Shown piece after piece: positions 28,447-38,097 of a stretch of DNA of 64,000 nucleotides. The stretch covers positions 1,736,001 to 1,800,000 of the forward strand of contig NZ_CP114778.1 in assembly GCF_027359395.1 (NCBI RefSeq). Reading direction: 5' to 3'. The position numbers were made by a program, and so were the translations under genes. The notes beneath the pieces were generated by a model. The model was given only the letters and a program-made list of their open reading frames with translations. It had not been told where the DNA came from and searched no databases. The stretch is from Prochlorococcus marinus str. MIT 1013. Its GTDB lineage: Bacteria > Cyanobacteriota > Cyanobacteriia > PCC-6307 > Cyanobiaceae. Position 1 is the first letter of the stretch. Every line of letters begins with the position of its first letter.

Positions 28447-29739
28447 TCAGCTTTCCATGAGTATAGATAAACGTAATCTATCAAGAGCATTTAAAACGCT
28501 TAATTTTTGAATATCTTCTCTTGTCTTATTAGATCCAAATCTTTCTTCCCACGAGATAAGGGTTTTTGGACTCTTAATACAAAAATTGACTAGTCCAACT
28601 GGTTTTAATTTGCTTCCTCCATTCGGCCCTGCAATTCCACTGACAGATATAGCCCAGTTAACTTTAAATTTTTTTTGAACACCTTGCGCCATTGATTCAA
28701 CTACTGGTTTTGAGACTGCACCATAGGTATTAATTATTTCCTCAGGCACACCTAATATTCTTTCCTTGATTGAATTGTTATACGCGATGACACCTCCATA
28801 AAAAATTTTTGAGGATCCAGGGATTTTTGTAAGTTTAGAACCTATCCCGCCTCCAGTGCATGATTCTGCAACAGCAATAGTTTCTTTTCTTTTCAGTAAT
28901 AATTTAAATACTAATTCTTCAAGAGTTTCATTATCTACACCAAAGCATTTTAATCCAGTGATTTGAGTTATTTCTTTTTCAATGGGTTGTATCAATTTAT
29001 TAGTTTCTTCTGAATTATCTCCTTTTGCTGTGATTCGTACCTTTACTTCTCCAGTGCTTGCATAAGTTGCAACAGTAGGGTTTTTTTCTTTCAGTAAATG
29101 TGTAATTTTGTCTGCTAATGATGATTCACTTATACCCGTAAAATGCAAGACTTTACTAGAGATTATTTTTTTTGAAAAATTATTATTAATTAACCATTTT
29201 GCTGCTTGATTTATCCACATTTCTTTTAATTCACTAGGAACTCCAGGGAAAGTAAGAATTGTAAAATCATTCTTTGGACTCCATATGATACCTGGTGCTG
29301 TACCTGAGTAATTTTTTATGATTTTAGACCCTTTTGGTACTAAGGATTGTTTCTTTTGACTTTCAGATAATTTACTATCCTTATTTCTTAATTTATTTTT
29401 CAAATCAATCAAAATATCATTTCTTTCTTCTAATGGTGTATTAAAAGTATCAGCAATTACCTTCGTTGTGATATCATCAGGTGTCGGTCCAAGCCCACCA
29501 GTTGTTATTAAAATTTCAGATCGATTAGATGCCTCAAGTATTGCTTCTTTTAATCTGTCAGAGTTATCTCCGATAACCGTTTGTCTGAAATGTGGAATAC
29601 CTAAAATTGCTAATTGTTCAGCTATCCATTGAGAATTAGTATTAACAATATTTCCTAGCAGTATTTCGCTACCAATGCATAAGATCTCTGCTCCAAATTG
29701 ATTTTTATTGTTAATACTGGCTTCTTTAAATGTTTTCAC
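28447..29739 (-). CDS. cinA: CinA-like protein (competence/damage-inducible type)
   Basis: A two-domain protein: an N-terminal MoaB/MoeA-like COG1058 domain ([33 protein letters not shown]) and a C-terminal nicotinamide-nucleotide amidase domain ([15 protein letters not shown], the [10 protein letters not shown] loop). CinA-family enzymes recycle NMN in NAD metabolism; the competence name is historical. Length 430 is normal. Its start lies within the last codons of glyA (14-bp overlap), so it is probably coupled. Confidence 0.92.
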   Translation of the reverse strand: MKTFKEASINNKNQFGAEILCIGSEILLGNIVNTNSQWIAEQLAILGIPHFRQTVIGDNSDRLKEAILEASNRSEILITTGGLGPTPDDITTKVIADTFNTPLEERNDILIDLKNKLRNKDSKLSESQKKQSLVPKGSKIIKNYSGTAPGIIWSPKNDFTILTFPGVPSELKEMWINQAAKWLINNNFSKKIISSKVLHFTGISESSLADKITHLLKEKNPTVATYASTGEVKVRITAKGDNSEETNKLIQPIEKEITQITGLKCFGVDNETLEELVFKLLLKRKETIAVAESCTGGGIGSKLTKIPGSSKIFYGGVIAYNNSIKERILGVPEEIINTYGAVSKPVVESMAQGVQKKFKVNWAISVSGIAGPNGGSKLKPVGLVNFCIKSPKTLISWEERFGSNKTREDIQKLSVLNALDRLRLSILMES

Positions 29740-30982
29740 TGTATAAAGGAAACTTATTGCAAAGTTCAGATACTTTCCTGATTGATTTTTCCTTTATTTT
29801 TTCATCATTAGGGTTAAGCAATCTATCTGCAATGATATTCCCAACATCCTCAAAGGCTTGTTCATTAAACCCCCTAGTTGTAAGAGCTGCGGAACCTAGC
29901 CTTAGCCCACTAGTAACAAATGGTGATTCGGGGTCAAAAGGTACAGTATTTTTGTTTGCGGTTATCTTGATATCACTAACTAACTGATCAGCAACTTTAC
30001 CTGTCATACCAATACTTCTAAGGTCAAGAAGAACTATGTGATTATCAGTCCCTTTACTGACAATAGAAATGCCTCTTTTTTGAAGTTGATTGGAAAGAAC
30101 TTTTGCGTTTGAGAGTACTCTTTGGCTGTAGAGCTTGAATGCGGATTCAGAAGCTTCTTTGAATGCCACGGCTTTGGCTGCTATTACATGTTCTAAAGGA
30201 CCTCCCTGGGTGCCTGGAAAAACAGCCTTATCAAGCTTTTTCCCAAGCTCTTCGTTTTTTGAGAGAATTAGTCCTCCCCTTGGCCCTCTAAGAGTTTTGT
30301 GAGTGGTTGTTGTAACTACATCACAATATGGGATTGGACTTGGGTGAAGACCACTTGCCACTAAACCAGCAATGTGAGCAATATCAGCCAATAAATAAGC
30401 ATTTACTTCATCAGCTATTGATCTAAAAGCCTGGAAGTCAATTTTTCGTGGATACGCAGAGAATCCACAAATAATTAGTTTTGGCTGATTTTCAATCGCT
30501 TTTTTTCTGATTGCATCCATATCTAATATTTCGGTCGTTTTATCAACTTCGTAGTGACATGTCTTAAACCATTTGCCACTGACATTTACAGGTGAACCAT
30601 GTGTGAGGTGACCTCCATGAGATAGGTCCATTCCCATGATTTTGTCACCAGGCTTAAGAAGGCTTAGAAAAACTGCAAAGTTAGCTTGAGCTCCGCTGTG
30701 TGGTTGGACATTTGCCCAGTTGGCACCAAAAAGGTTTTTTGCTCTATCTATTGCTAATTGCTCAATTCCATCAATATGCTCACATCCTCCGTAATAGCGC
30801 TTATTGGGGAGACCTTCAGCATATTTATTTGTTAGGACTGAGCCCTGTGCTTCCATTACAGCCTTTGAGGCGAAATTCTCACTTGCAATTAGTTCTAAAT
30901 GTGTTTCTTGTCTTGATAATTCATTGTTTATTAATTTCGCAATACTTGGATCACATTCCATCAAAGAAGATTTAATAGTCAC
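29726..30982 (-). CDS. glyA: Serine hydroxymethyltransferase
   Basis: PLP enzyme interconverting serine and glycine and feeding one-carbon units to folate; also relevant to photorespiratory glycine. [30 protein letters not shown] and the PLP-lysine motif [14 protein letters not shown] are intact. Length 418 is normal. It heads glyA-cinA-leuC-leuD and is preceded by the tRNA-Arg gene on the same strand. Confidence 0.98.
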   Translation of the reverse strand: MTIKSSLMECDPSIAKLINNELSRQETHLELIASENFASKAVMEAQGSVLTNKYAEGLPNKRYYGGCEHIDGIEQLAIDRAKNLFGANWANVQPHSGAQANFAVFLSLLKPGDKIMGMDLSHGGHLTHGSPVNVSGKWFKTCHYEVDKTTEILDMDAIRKKAIENQPKLIICGFSAYPRKIDFQAFRSIADEVNAYLLADIAHIAGLVASGLHPSPIPYCDVVTTTTHKTLRGPRGGLILSKNEELGKKLDKAVFPGTQGGPLEHVIAAKAVAFKEASESAFKLYSQRVLSNAKVLSNQLQKRGISIVSKGTDNHIVLLDLRSIGMTGKVADQLVSDIKITANKNTVPFDPESPFVTSGLRLGSAALTTRGFNEQAFEDVGNIIADRLLNPNDEKIKEKSIRKVSELCNKFPLYSENI

Positions 30983-31085
30983 TTTATTCTTTTATTTATG
31001 ATGTGATAGTAGGCATATGTTTAGTCTAATGAGAAAAAACTTTCTCTTATTTTCTGGTTATATATGGATTTACATATTTTTTAAA

Positions 31086-31159
31086 CGCGCCTGGAGAGAT
31101 TCGAACTCCCGACCCTCTGATCCGTAGTCAGATGCTCTAATCCGCTGAGCTACAGGCGC
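31086..31159 (-). tRNA. tRNA-Arg (ACG)
   Basis: On the minus strand the acceptor GCGCCTG pairs with CAGGCGC, and the anticodon arm TCTGA-CTACGGA-TCAGA presents ACG (read as ICG after deamination). The T arm GGGAGTTCGAATCTCTC is normal. It is 74 nt long and CCA is not encoded. It lies about 100 bp upstream of glyA. Confidence 0.97.
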
Positions 31160-31341
31160 ATAAAAAAACAATATCAGATTGACACCCAAAGAATAGGAAA
31201 ATATGTGTGTATCTATGCCTTAAAAATTGATTGAAATACGATTGTGAAACTTAAAAAGTTATTTTTCCATTAATTTTTGCATTTTGAGAAAGTAATCAAT
31301 CTCTATCTAAGGTTACTAATAATAGAAAAAACTATGTTTTT

Positions 31342-31638
31342 ATGTCCACTTCTATCGATTCATCGCAAATTAATGAGCTAGCTGTGTCAATAGCTGACAG
31401 ATTATTTATTCAAGTTGAAAATTGGAACCTTTATCTGGGCGATGCGGGCCTTTCAAAGGACTTGGCTATTGAATGTCAGGCTAACTTTGATCAAGGTGCA
31501 AATGTTTCAGCTAGAAAAGCTCTTGAAGCGATTCAAGTAAAACTTGGCGGAGGTAAAACGATTTTGCCATTATCAAAATTAATTCCACCAAATCAATTTT
31601 TTGACCTCGAGGAGATTTTAGAACCCTATTGCAGATAA
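31342..31638 (+). CDS. DUF3181 family protein
   Basis: A 98-residue, probably helical soluble protein resembling the cyanobacterial DUF3181 family. Typical stretches are IADRLFIQVENWNLYLGDA and VKLGGGKTILPLSKLIP. Function is unknown. It starts 180 bp after the divergent tRNA-Arg and is followed by another small plus-strand gene 40 bp on. Confidence 0.72.
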   Translation: MSTSIDSSQINELAVSIADRLFIQVENWNLYLGDAGLSKDLAIECQANFDQGANVSARKALEAIQVKLGGGKTILPLSKLIPPNQFFDLEEILEPYCR

Positions 31639-31678
31639 GATTTGATCAATTGCTTTCTTATTCTTGCTAATCATTCAG

Positions 31679-31927
31679 GTGACTAATGCCAGAGAAGTTG
31701 TAAGGAAGCGAATTGGTCGCTTAGGAGAAAGACTTATAGGGAAAGTTGCTGATGCTGAAGCACAGGTTGAAAAGGAATTAATGAAAGAGATGGAAATAGC
31801 TTTTCAAGAGTTTGGCATTGAAGCAAGAATTCTTTCAGTCAGTGGAGTGAAAACTGATGAAATGAACTGTTTAGAAATTCCACTTAAAGTTAGATCAGAA
31901 AAAGATGTTTTTCTTAAAGATGATTAA
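31679..31927 (+). CDS. Conserved small hypothetical protein
   Basis: An 82-residue protein from a GTG at 31679; an in-frame TTG at 31664 would add five residues that look like leader. It is basic and amphipathic at the N-terminus (NAREVVRKRIGRLGERLIGK), then has a long acidic helix (DAEAQVEKELMKEMEIAFQE) and a short beta-like end. No family with known function was recognised. It follows the DUF3181 gene and overlaps the convergent murJ by 14 bp. Confidence 0.7.
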   Translation: MTNAREVVRKRIGRLGERLIGKVADAEAQVEKELMKEMEIAFQEFGIEARILSVSGVKTDEMNCLEIPLKVRSEKDVFLKDD

Positions 31928-33521
31928 ATTTCTCTTTTAAAAACTTATTTAAATTATTAATATCATCAACTTTAAGAATAATTGCTAGACAATAGAATAT
32001 AACAAGACTAATTCCAGATGATATTATTATTTTAAATAATAAATTAAAGAAACTATAGGGCAAGTATGTTATTTTAAAAATAAAAAATGAGCTAATACCA
32101 GAAATTAAACCAATTAATATAATTCTAAGGTTTTGTGATACTATTTTTGAAAGTTTCAGGTTCTCTAGTTTATTATTTAATTTTAAGAGTAAAAGTATGC
32201 AAGCAAATAAATTAACAAATGTAGTTGAATATACTAAACCATTTACTCCTAAGTTGATTGGGGATAGTTCCCCCCATGGACTTGTTCCTCCAATTAGAAA
32301 CCAGTCAAAAAATAAATTTAATAATATTGCTATACTTGATATTCTAAATGGTGTTTTTGAATCTTCAATACCATAAAATACTCTTACTAATAGATCTCTT
32401 AATAGATAAAAAGGCATACCTATTCCATATGCAATCAATAGTTGACTTACAACATCTATAGCATTTTCATTGAATGAACCTCTGCCATAGATTAATATTA
32501 CTATTGGAGCAGATAGTGAAATAAATATCGAACCTAGAAATACCATCGAAGAAGAGGAAATAATTAATCCTTGATGGATTTTCTTGATCAATTTTAAATG
32601 ATTTTCTCGAGCTCTTAAGCTTACAAAAACTGGTAATAATGGAATTAAAATAGAATTTGATATTATTCCAAGAGGAGCTTGAACTAAAAAGTTTGCGTAA
32701 CTTAGAGCAGCTGCAGCTCCAACTATTTTTGATGCAAAGAATAAATCAGTAATAACATTGATTTGCATCATTCCTGAAGAAAGTGAAGCAGGGGCAATCA
32801 TTCTCCAGGCTCTTTTTAATTCTGAATATTTTGTTTGGATTGAAAAACTTATAGTAAATATTCCTTTTTTAATTAGAAAAGGTATTTGAATTAAATATTG
32901 AGATAGAGCTCCTATAAATGTTGCCTTTGCAAGAATAATTCCTCCCCTCAAGTTTAATTCATATATATCAGCTGAAGTTTCTTTATTTATCCAAAAGTTT
33001 GATACTGCAATTATAATTATTAGACTTGAAAGTAATGGAGATATAGACGGGATTAAAAATTCTTTTTTTGCATTTAGAGATCCAAAACCTAGGCCTATTA
33101 GTCCAGATAAGAATATAATGGGAGACATTATTTTTAATTGAGAAGATGCTATTTCTTTGATCTCATTGTTTAAACTGGGTCCAACTAAATTAATCAATAA
33201 ATCGGATGAAAAGAAAATAAAAAAACTTATTATTAATAGTATTAGAGATAAAATATTATTGATTGAACTTATAAATAACCTACTATCAATTTTATTTTTA
33301 TCTGCTAATAGTGTAACCATTGAGTTATGTAATGGTCCATTAATACCTCCAAGAAGAACCAAGAAAAATCCAGGTATAATATAAGCATAATTATATGCAT
33401 CATATGCAGCACTAATTCCGAAAGCACCAGCAATAACTAATTGCCTAGCCATCCCACCAAGTTTACTTAATAAAGTTCCTAAACTTACGACGAAAGCAAT
33501 TTCTTTGAATGATTTCGACAT
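31914..33521 (-). CDS. murJ: Lipid II flippase MurJ (MviN family)
   Basis: Polytopic inner-membrane transporter that flips lipid II for peptidoglycan synthesis. The 535 residues are mostly hydrophobic, with about 14 membrane segments. The family opening GTLLSKLGGMARQLVIAGAFG and the conserved charged residues near DAYNYAYIIPG and LLRDLLVRVFYGIEDSKTPF are visible. It overlaps the convergent small hypothetical by 14 bp and is divergent from sfsA. Confidence 0.93.
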   Translation of the reverse strand: MSKSFKEIAFVVSLGTLLSKLGGMARQLVIAGAFGISAAYDAYNYAYIIPGFFLVLLGGINGPLHNSMVTLLADKNKIDSRLFISSINNILSLILLIISFFIFFSSDLLINLVGPSLNNEIKEIASSQLKIMSPIIFLSGLIGLGFGSLNAKKEFLIPSISPLLSSLIIIIAVSNFWINKETSADIYELNLRGGIILAKATFIGALSQYLIQIPFLIKKGIFTISFSIQTKYSELKRAWRMIAPASLSSGMMQINVITDLFFASKIVGAAAALSYANFLVQAPLGIISNSILIPLLPVFVSLRARENHLKLIKKIHQGLIISSSSMVFLGSIFISLSAPIVILIYGRGSFNENAIDVVSQLLIAYGIGMPFYLLRDLLVRVFYGIEDSKTPFRISSIAILLNLFFDWFLIGGTSPWGELSPINLGVNGLVYSTTFVNLFACILLLLKLNNKLENLKLSKIVSQNLRIILIGLISGISSFFIFKITYLPYSFFNLLFKIIISSGISLVIFYCLAIILKVDDINNLNKFLKEKFNHL

Positions 33522-33595
33522 GTTAGGTTTGAAAAAAGAGAGCTTTCATCTTTCTAGAATATTTTTAGTTCTTGTTTTAATTGGATGTTAATTAA

Positions 33596-34360
33596 GTGAT
33601 TGAGATTGGGAAAACCATTATTAAGTTTCCCCCTCTTGTAGAGGGAATCTTAATTAAAAGATATAAGAGATTTTTGGCTGATGTTGAGTTGGCTGATGGT
33701 GAAATTGTTACTGCTCATTGTGCAAATACAGGACCAATGAAAGGGGTTTTGAGGCCTGGTGGTCGAGTTAGACTTAAGTTCTCTCCTTCTCCTAAACGTA
33801 AATTAGATTGGTCTTGGGAGCAAGCTGAGGTGCCAAGTCATAATGAGCTGAAAAGATGCTGGGTTGGTATTAATACATCTTTACCTAATAAATTGATTAG
33901 AAATTTGGTTGAGGCGAATGGCTTAGAGAAGCAATTGGGTTCAATTGCAAATATCAAGCCTGAAGTTAAATATGGTTTAGAGGGTAAAAGTCGAATTGAT
34001 TTGTTACTTAAACCAAAAACAAACAACTCAGATAGTAGAGATATTTATATAGAGGTTAAAAATACAACTTGGTGTGAAAAAACATTAGCTTTATTCCCGG
34101 ATACGGTAACCACAAGAGGTCAAAAACATTTGAGGGAGCTAATGAGTATTTGTACTAATTCAAGGGCGATATTGATTCCTTGCATAAGTAGAAGTGATAT
34201 GGAAATTTTTGCACCTTCTGATTTAGCAGATCCTTTATATGGAAAATTATTTAGACAGGCAATATCTATGGGTGTAGAGGTTGTTCCATGCTCATTTGGT
34301 TTCTTTTCGGACCACATAACTTGGGAAGGTGTTAAACCCTTTAAGATTTCACAAAAATAA
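33596..34360 (+). CDS. sfsA: SfsA family protein (sugar fermentation stimulation homologue)
   Basis: A 254-residue SfsA protein: an N-terminal OB-like domain (EGILIKRYKRFLADVELADG, AHCANTGPMKGVLRPG) and a C-terminal nuclease-like fold (GKSRIDLLL, IYIEVKNTTW, TTRGQKHLREL). The E-x-K-like motif in IYIEVKNTTW suggests restriction-endonuclease-like architecture; the role in the cell is unclear. The start is GTG. A 264-bp gap with a probable amt1 promoter follows. Confidence 0.92.
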   Translation: MIEIGKTIIKFPPLVEGILIKRYKRFLADVELADGEIVTAHCANTGPMKGVLRPGGRVRLKFSPSPKRKLDWSWEQAEVPSHNELKRCWVGINTSLPNKLIRNLVEANGLEKQLGSIANIKPEVKYGLEGKSRIDLLLKPKTNNSDSRDIYIEVKNTTWCEKTLALFPDTVTTRGQKHLRELMSICTNSRAILIPCISRSDMEIFAPSDLADPLYGKLFRQAISMGVEVVPCSFGFFSDHITWEGVKPFKISQK

Positions 34361-34521
34361 AATATCTAGAACAAAATACTTAGGTAGATCTATTTTAACT
34401 ATTTAAGCTAGTTTTTTATTTTGATTTTTAATTGTGGGATTTAAATTAATTTGAAAATTTAATCAATTAACACAAAAAATGTGTAAATAAGAACATATAT
34501 GCGGTACCAAACTCTTTTTTT

Positions 34522-34535
34522 GTATCAACACCTAC
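34522..34535 (+). promoter_or_regulatory. NtcA-box candidate upstream of amt1
   Basis: GTATCAACACCTAC is a perfect GTA-N8-TAC match 89 bp before the amt1 ATG, in the only sizeable gap around the gene. AT-rich -10-like hexamers follow (CATATT at about 34559, TATAAA at 34573), though spacing is not ideal for either. Ammonium-transporter genes are established NtcA targets in picocyanobacteria. Confidence 0.72.
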
Positions 34536-34624
34536 ATCTTGTCAGTATCAGTTGCATTCATATTCATAAGTGTATAAATTTTGGATTAACTATCCATTTC
34601 TTTTTTTCGAAGTAAGCATCATTT

Positions 34625-36115
34625 ATGACCACTGCTTTGCAATCGCCTCCAAGGCGAAGTACTTCTCGTCTTCAAGACGCAAGTCTTTTGAACGGGCCAA
34701 TGCTTCTTCTAAGAAGCATTAAAGGTTTTAGAAGAAGTCAATCTTGGGCATGGCTAGCGTCTGTCCCATTGGCACTTTTAGGATTAGGTGTTTTCACTTT
34801 CTCTGCAAGAGCTGAGGTTGCACTTTCAGATTTAACTGGACCTCAAGCTGCTGCATTTTTGGCAGATAACCTTTGGTTATTTATAGCCACAATCCTCGTT
34901 ATTTTTATGAACGCAGGATTCGCAATGGTTGAAGCTGGTATGTGTCGCCAAAAAAATGCGGTCAACATATTAGCCAAAAACTTATTTGTTTTTGCTCTTG
35001 CTGTCACTGCCTATTGGGTAATTGGATATTCCCTAATGTATGGCGGTTCAGTAATTGATGGATGGCTTTATTTCCAAGGCTTGTTTGTTGATCCTGATCC
35101 TTCAGGTGCATTAGAGTGTGCAGCTGCTGGCGATACAGGTTGTCTTGTTCCAGCAGTTGATTTCCTTTTTCAGTCTGCTTTTGCTGGTACTGCTGCAACT
35201 ATCGTTTCTGGATTAGTTGCAGAGAGAGTCAAATTTGGTGAATTTGTCGTTTTCTCTATAGTTTTAACTGCTTTTATCTACCCAATCGCTGGTAGTTGGC
35301 AGTGGAATGGTGGATGGCTTTCTGAACTTGGCTTTATTGACTTTGCTGGCTCATCTATCGTTCATTCTGTTGGAGGATGGGCAGGTCTTGTTGGGGCAAT
35401 GCTGCTTGGACCTCGTATTGGCAAATTTGTAGATGGCAAAGCTCAAGCTATGCCTGGACACAATATGGCTATTGCAACTTTAGGAGCGCTAATCCTTTGG
35501 ATAGGTTGGTATGGATTTAATCCTGGCTCCGAATTAGCAATGGATCAATATGTTGCTTATGTCGCCGTAACAACAACATTGGCAGCAGCTGGTGGCGCAA
35601 TCGCAGCTACAGTTCTATCTACCATTACTTCTGGTAAACCTGATCTAACCATGATTATCAACGGTATACTTGCTGGATTAGTAAGTATCACTGCTGGTTG
35701 TGGCAATATGACTTTTGCTGGATCTTGGCTTGCTGGAGCAGTTGGTGGATTAATTGTTGTAGTTGCAGTAGCTGCTTTAGATTCTGCAGGTATTGATGAT
35801 CCAGTTGGTGCTTTCTCAGTTCACGGTGTTTGTGGTGTTTGGGGAACTGTTGTCATAGGCCTTTGGGGCGTTGATGGCATGGACCCAGGTGCTGCAGGAA
35901 TTGGTCTTCTTAATGGAGGAGGAATTAACCAATTCTTCATTCAAGCATTAGGTGCAGCTGCTTATGGTATCTGGACTGTAGTTACATGCTGGATTGCTTG
36001 GCAAATTATTGGTGGCTTCTTCGGTGGCATCAGAGTTAGCGAAGCAGAAGAGACTCAGGGTCTTGACATTGGCGAGCATGGAATGGAGGCATATCCTGAC
36101 TTTGCTTCTAGCTAG
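34625..36115 (+). CDS. amt1: Ammonium transporter
   Basis: Amt/Mep/Rh channel for ammonium, the main nitrogen source of this group. An N-terminal extension of about 65 residues (Arg/Ser-rich, then a hydrophobic stretch ending FTFSARAE) probably acts as a signal or leader segment. About 11 TM helices follow. Landmarks are NAGFAMVEAGMCRQKNAVNI, FAGTAATIVSG, the HSVGGWAGLVGA segment and the pore-histidine region SVHGVCGVWGT. Length 496 reflects the extension. A GTA-N8-TAC site lies upstream and a strong terminator downstream, so it is monocistronic. Confidence 0.97.
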   Translation: MTTALQSPPRRSTSRLQDASLLNGPMLLLRSIKGFRRSQSWAWLASVPLALLGLGVFTFSARAEVALSDLTGPQAAAFLADNLWLFIATILVIFMNAGFAMVEAGMCRQKNAVNILAKNLFVFALAVTAYWVIGYSLMYGGSVIDGWLYFQGLFVDPDPSGALECAAAGDTGCLVPAVDFLFQSAFAGTAATIVSGLVAERVKFGEFVVFSIVLTAFIYPIAGSWQWNGGWLSELGFIDFAGSSIVHSVGGWAGLVGAMLLGPRIGKFVDGKAQAMPGHNMAIATLGALILWIGWYGFNPGSELAMDQYVAYVAVTTTLAAAGGAIAATVLSTITSGKPDLTMIINGILAGLVSITAGCGNMTFAGSWLAGAVGGLIVVVAVAALDSAGIDDPVGAFSVHGVCGVWGTVVIGLWGVDGMDPGAAGIGLLNGGGINQFFIQALGAAAYGIWTVVTCWIAWQIIGGFFGGIRVSEAEETQGLDIGEHGMEAYPDFASS

Positions 36116-36146
36116 TTACCTTATTTAGTTCTCTTACATTAAGTTT

Positions 36147-36178
36147 AAAAAAGCCCGGATATATTCCGGGCTTTTTTA
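36147..36178 (+). terminator. Rho-independent terminator of amt1
   Basis: A near-perfect 12-bp stem (AAAAAAGCCCGG and CCGGGCTTTTTT) with a 7-nt loop starts about 30 nt after the amt1 stop and ends in a T run. The flanking A and T tracts make it potentially bidirectional. Confidence 0.95.
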
Positions 36179-36234
36179 GTGTGGTTTAATAGTGATGGGA
36201 ATCCTATCAATTTGTTTATAACCTTTTAATTGAA

Positions 36235-37437
36235 ATGGATACTCAAGCATTCAAGCAAACTCTTCATAAATCAGATAGATATAACAGGAGAGGATTTGGC
36301 TCTGCAAACAAGCGAGCCCAGGCTCTAGCAGAGGCTTATCAAAGTGGATTAATCGGATCAATTAGAGATAACGGCAATGAATTGGTTCATGGACGACTTA
36401 AAGTCAAAATTGCAGAGGCTTTTGGTTTTTGTTGGGGAGTAGAAAGAGCTGTAGCAATGGCTTATGAGACTAGAAAGCATTATCCGAATGAAAAGATATG
36501 GATTACTAATGAAATTATTCATAATCCTTCAGTAAATGACCAGCTTAGGAAAATGGATGTACTTTTTATTACTGAGGAGAAAGGAGTCAAGGATTTTTCA
36601 GGCGTAAAAGATGGGGATGTTGTAATTCTTCCTGCTTTTGGTGCAACTGTTCAAGATATGAAAATGCTTCATGATAGAGGCTGTCATATTATTGACACCA
36701 CTTGTCCATGGGTTTCAAAAGTTTGGCATACAGTTGAAAAGCATAAAAAACATACATTTACTTCCATTATTCATGGTAAATACAAACATGAAGAAACACT
36801 TGCGACTAGCTCTTTCGCAGGAACTTATCTAGTTGTATTTGACTTAGAAGAAGCCAATTATGTAGCTGAATATATTCTTGGTAATGGAAATAGAGAGGAA
36901 TTCTTAAAGCGTTTTGCTAAAGCATCTTCTGCTGGGTTTGATCCTGATAAGGATTTGCAAAGAATTGGGGTCGCTAACCAGACAACAATGCTCAAAAGTG
37001 AAACAGAAGAGATAGGTAAATTATTCGAAAAAACGATGCTAAAAAAATACGGTCCAGCTGATTTAAATGAACACTTTTTAGCTTTCAATACTATTTGTGA
37101 TGCCACGGAGGAAAGACAAGGAGCAATGTTTTCTCTAGTTGATGAACCCCTTGATCTTATGGTTGTTATTGGTGGTTATAACTCTTCAAACACTACCCAT
37201 CTTCAAGAAATAGCGGTAAGCAGGGGTATTCGCTCTTTCCATATTGATACTCCAGAGCGAATAGGAGAAGAGACAAATACTATTACTCACATGCCACTTG
37301 AAGGTGAATTAATTACTGAGAAGGAATTTCTTCCAATTGGCAGTATTAAAGTGGGAATCACATCTGGAGCCTCTACTCCAGATAGAGTGGTTGAGCATGT
37401 TATCCACAAGCTTATGAAAATAAGTGAAAAAGATTAA
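36235..37437 (+). CDS. ispH: 4-hydroxy-3-methylbut-2-enyl diphosphate reductase
   Basis: Terminal [4Fe-4S] enzyme of the MEP pathway, giving IPP and DMAPP for carotenoids, phytol and quinones. Cluster cysteines are in [24 protein letters not shown] and [14 protein letters not shown]. The catalytic Glu region reads [12 protein letters not shown]. Length 400 is the long cyanobacterial/plant form, with an N-terminal extension of about 55 residues. ATG at 36235. Confidence 0.96.
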   Translation: MDTQAFKQTLHKSDRYNRRGFGSANKRAQALAEAYQSGLIGSIRDNGNELVHGRLKVKIAEAFGFCWGVERAVAMAYETRKHYPNEKIWITNEIIHNPSVNDQLRKMDVLFITEEKGVKDFSGVKDGDVVILPAFGATVQDMKMLHDRGCHIIDTTCPWVSKVWHTVEKHKKHTFTSIIHGKYKHEETLATSSFAGTYLVVFDLEEANYVAEYILGNGNREEFLKRFAKASSAGFDPDKDLQRIGVANQTTMLKSETEEIGKLFEKTMLKKYGPADLNEHFLAFNTICDATEERQGAMFSLVDEPLDLMVVIGGYNSSNTTHLQEIAVSRGIRSFHIDTPERIGEETNTITHMPLEGELITEKEFLPIGSIKVGITSGASTPDRVVEHVIHKLMKISEKD

Positions 37438-37500
37438 TCTAGGGTAAATCACAATTTTGACTCAATTTCTCGTAGGATATACATTCAATATTTGTTGAAG

Positions 37501-38034
37501 ATGGCTCAACCCACAAGCTCTAATATTCAAGATTCTGACTCACAAAAGGTTGAAGTCGTTGTACAGAGTCCCGATGGGGAGGTGAATATTTTTGGAGAAC
37601 TTTCAATATTAGTTCTTAGAGTTAGTTTTAGTTTGTTGATGGTTCATCATGGTTTGGAAAAATTAAATGATCCAGGAGGATTCGCTGAATTTGTTGTGGG
37701 TAAATATTTCAGCTTTCTTCCTGGTGATCCTGTAATTTGGACATACATGGCCGCCGTTACTCAAATAGTTTGTCCAATTGGTTTAGCGACTGGGGTATTG
37801 GCAAGAATATCCTCCTTGGGTCTGCTATCAACTATGGTATTCGCGTTATATTTCCACTTTATAGATACTGGCTTAGAAGGATTTCCTTTCGCTGTTGTAG
37901 AAAATCACAATTACATATTTGAATTATCCGCCATTTATGCTGCAATATCATTCTATTTTTTATGTGCTGGTCCTGGAAGACTTTCACTCTTTAGGAAATC
38001 AAATAAAATAACTTATTATCCAAAAGGTACATAA
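37501..38034 (+). CDS. DoxX family membrane protein
   Basis: A 177-residue protein with a hydrophilic N-terminus of about 35 residues and four TM helices. The DoxX-type core LRVSFSLLMVHHGLEKLNDP and a Pro/Gly-rich region follow. DoxX proteins are linked to quinone or redox functions, but the role here is unknown. A TTG at 37492 is in frame, but the ATG at 37501 is preferred. The gene converges on purH. Confidence 0.82.
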   Translation: MAQPTSSNIQDSDSQKVEVVVQSPDGEVNIFGELSILVLRVSFSLLMVHHGLEKLNDPGGFAEFVVGKYFSFLPGDPVIWTYMAAVTQIVCPIGLATGVLARISSLGLLSTMVFALYFHFIDTGLEGFPFAVVENHNYIFELSAIYAAISFYFLCAGPGRLSLFRKSNKITYYPKGT

Positions 38035-38097
38035 GTAAAGAATAACTTTTAAGGCTAAATAATAATATTTAAAATTAAAAATTACTCATAGTTGGTT

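Noticed and set aside
34370-34440. Weak AACTA/TAGTT hairpin with T run after sfsA
   Set aside because: A five-bp AT stem with a 7-nt loop is expected often by chance in this AT-rich gap.
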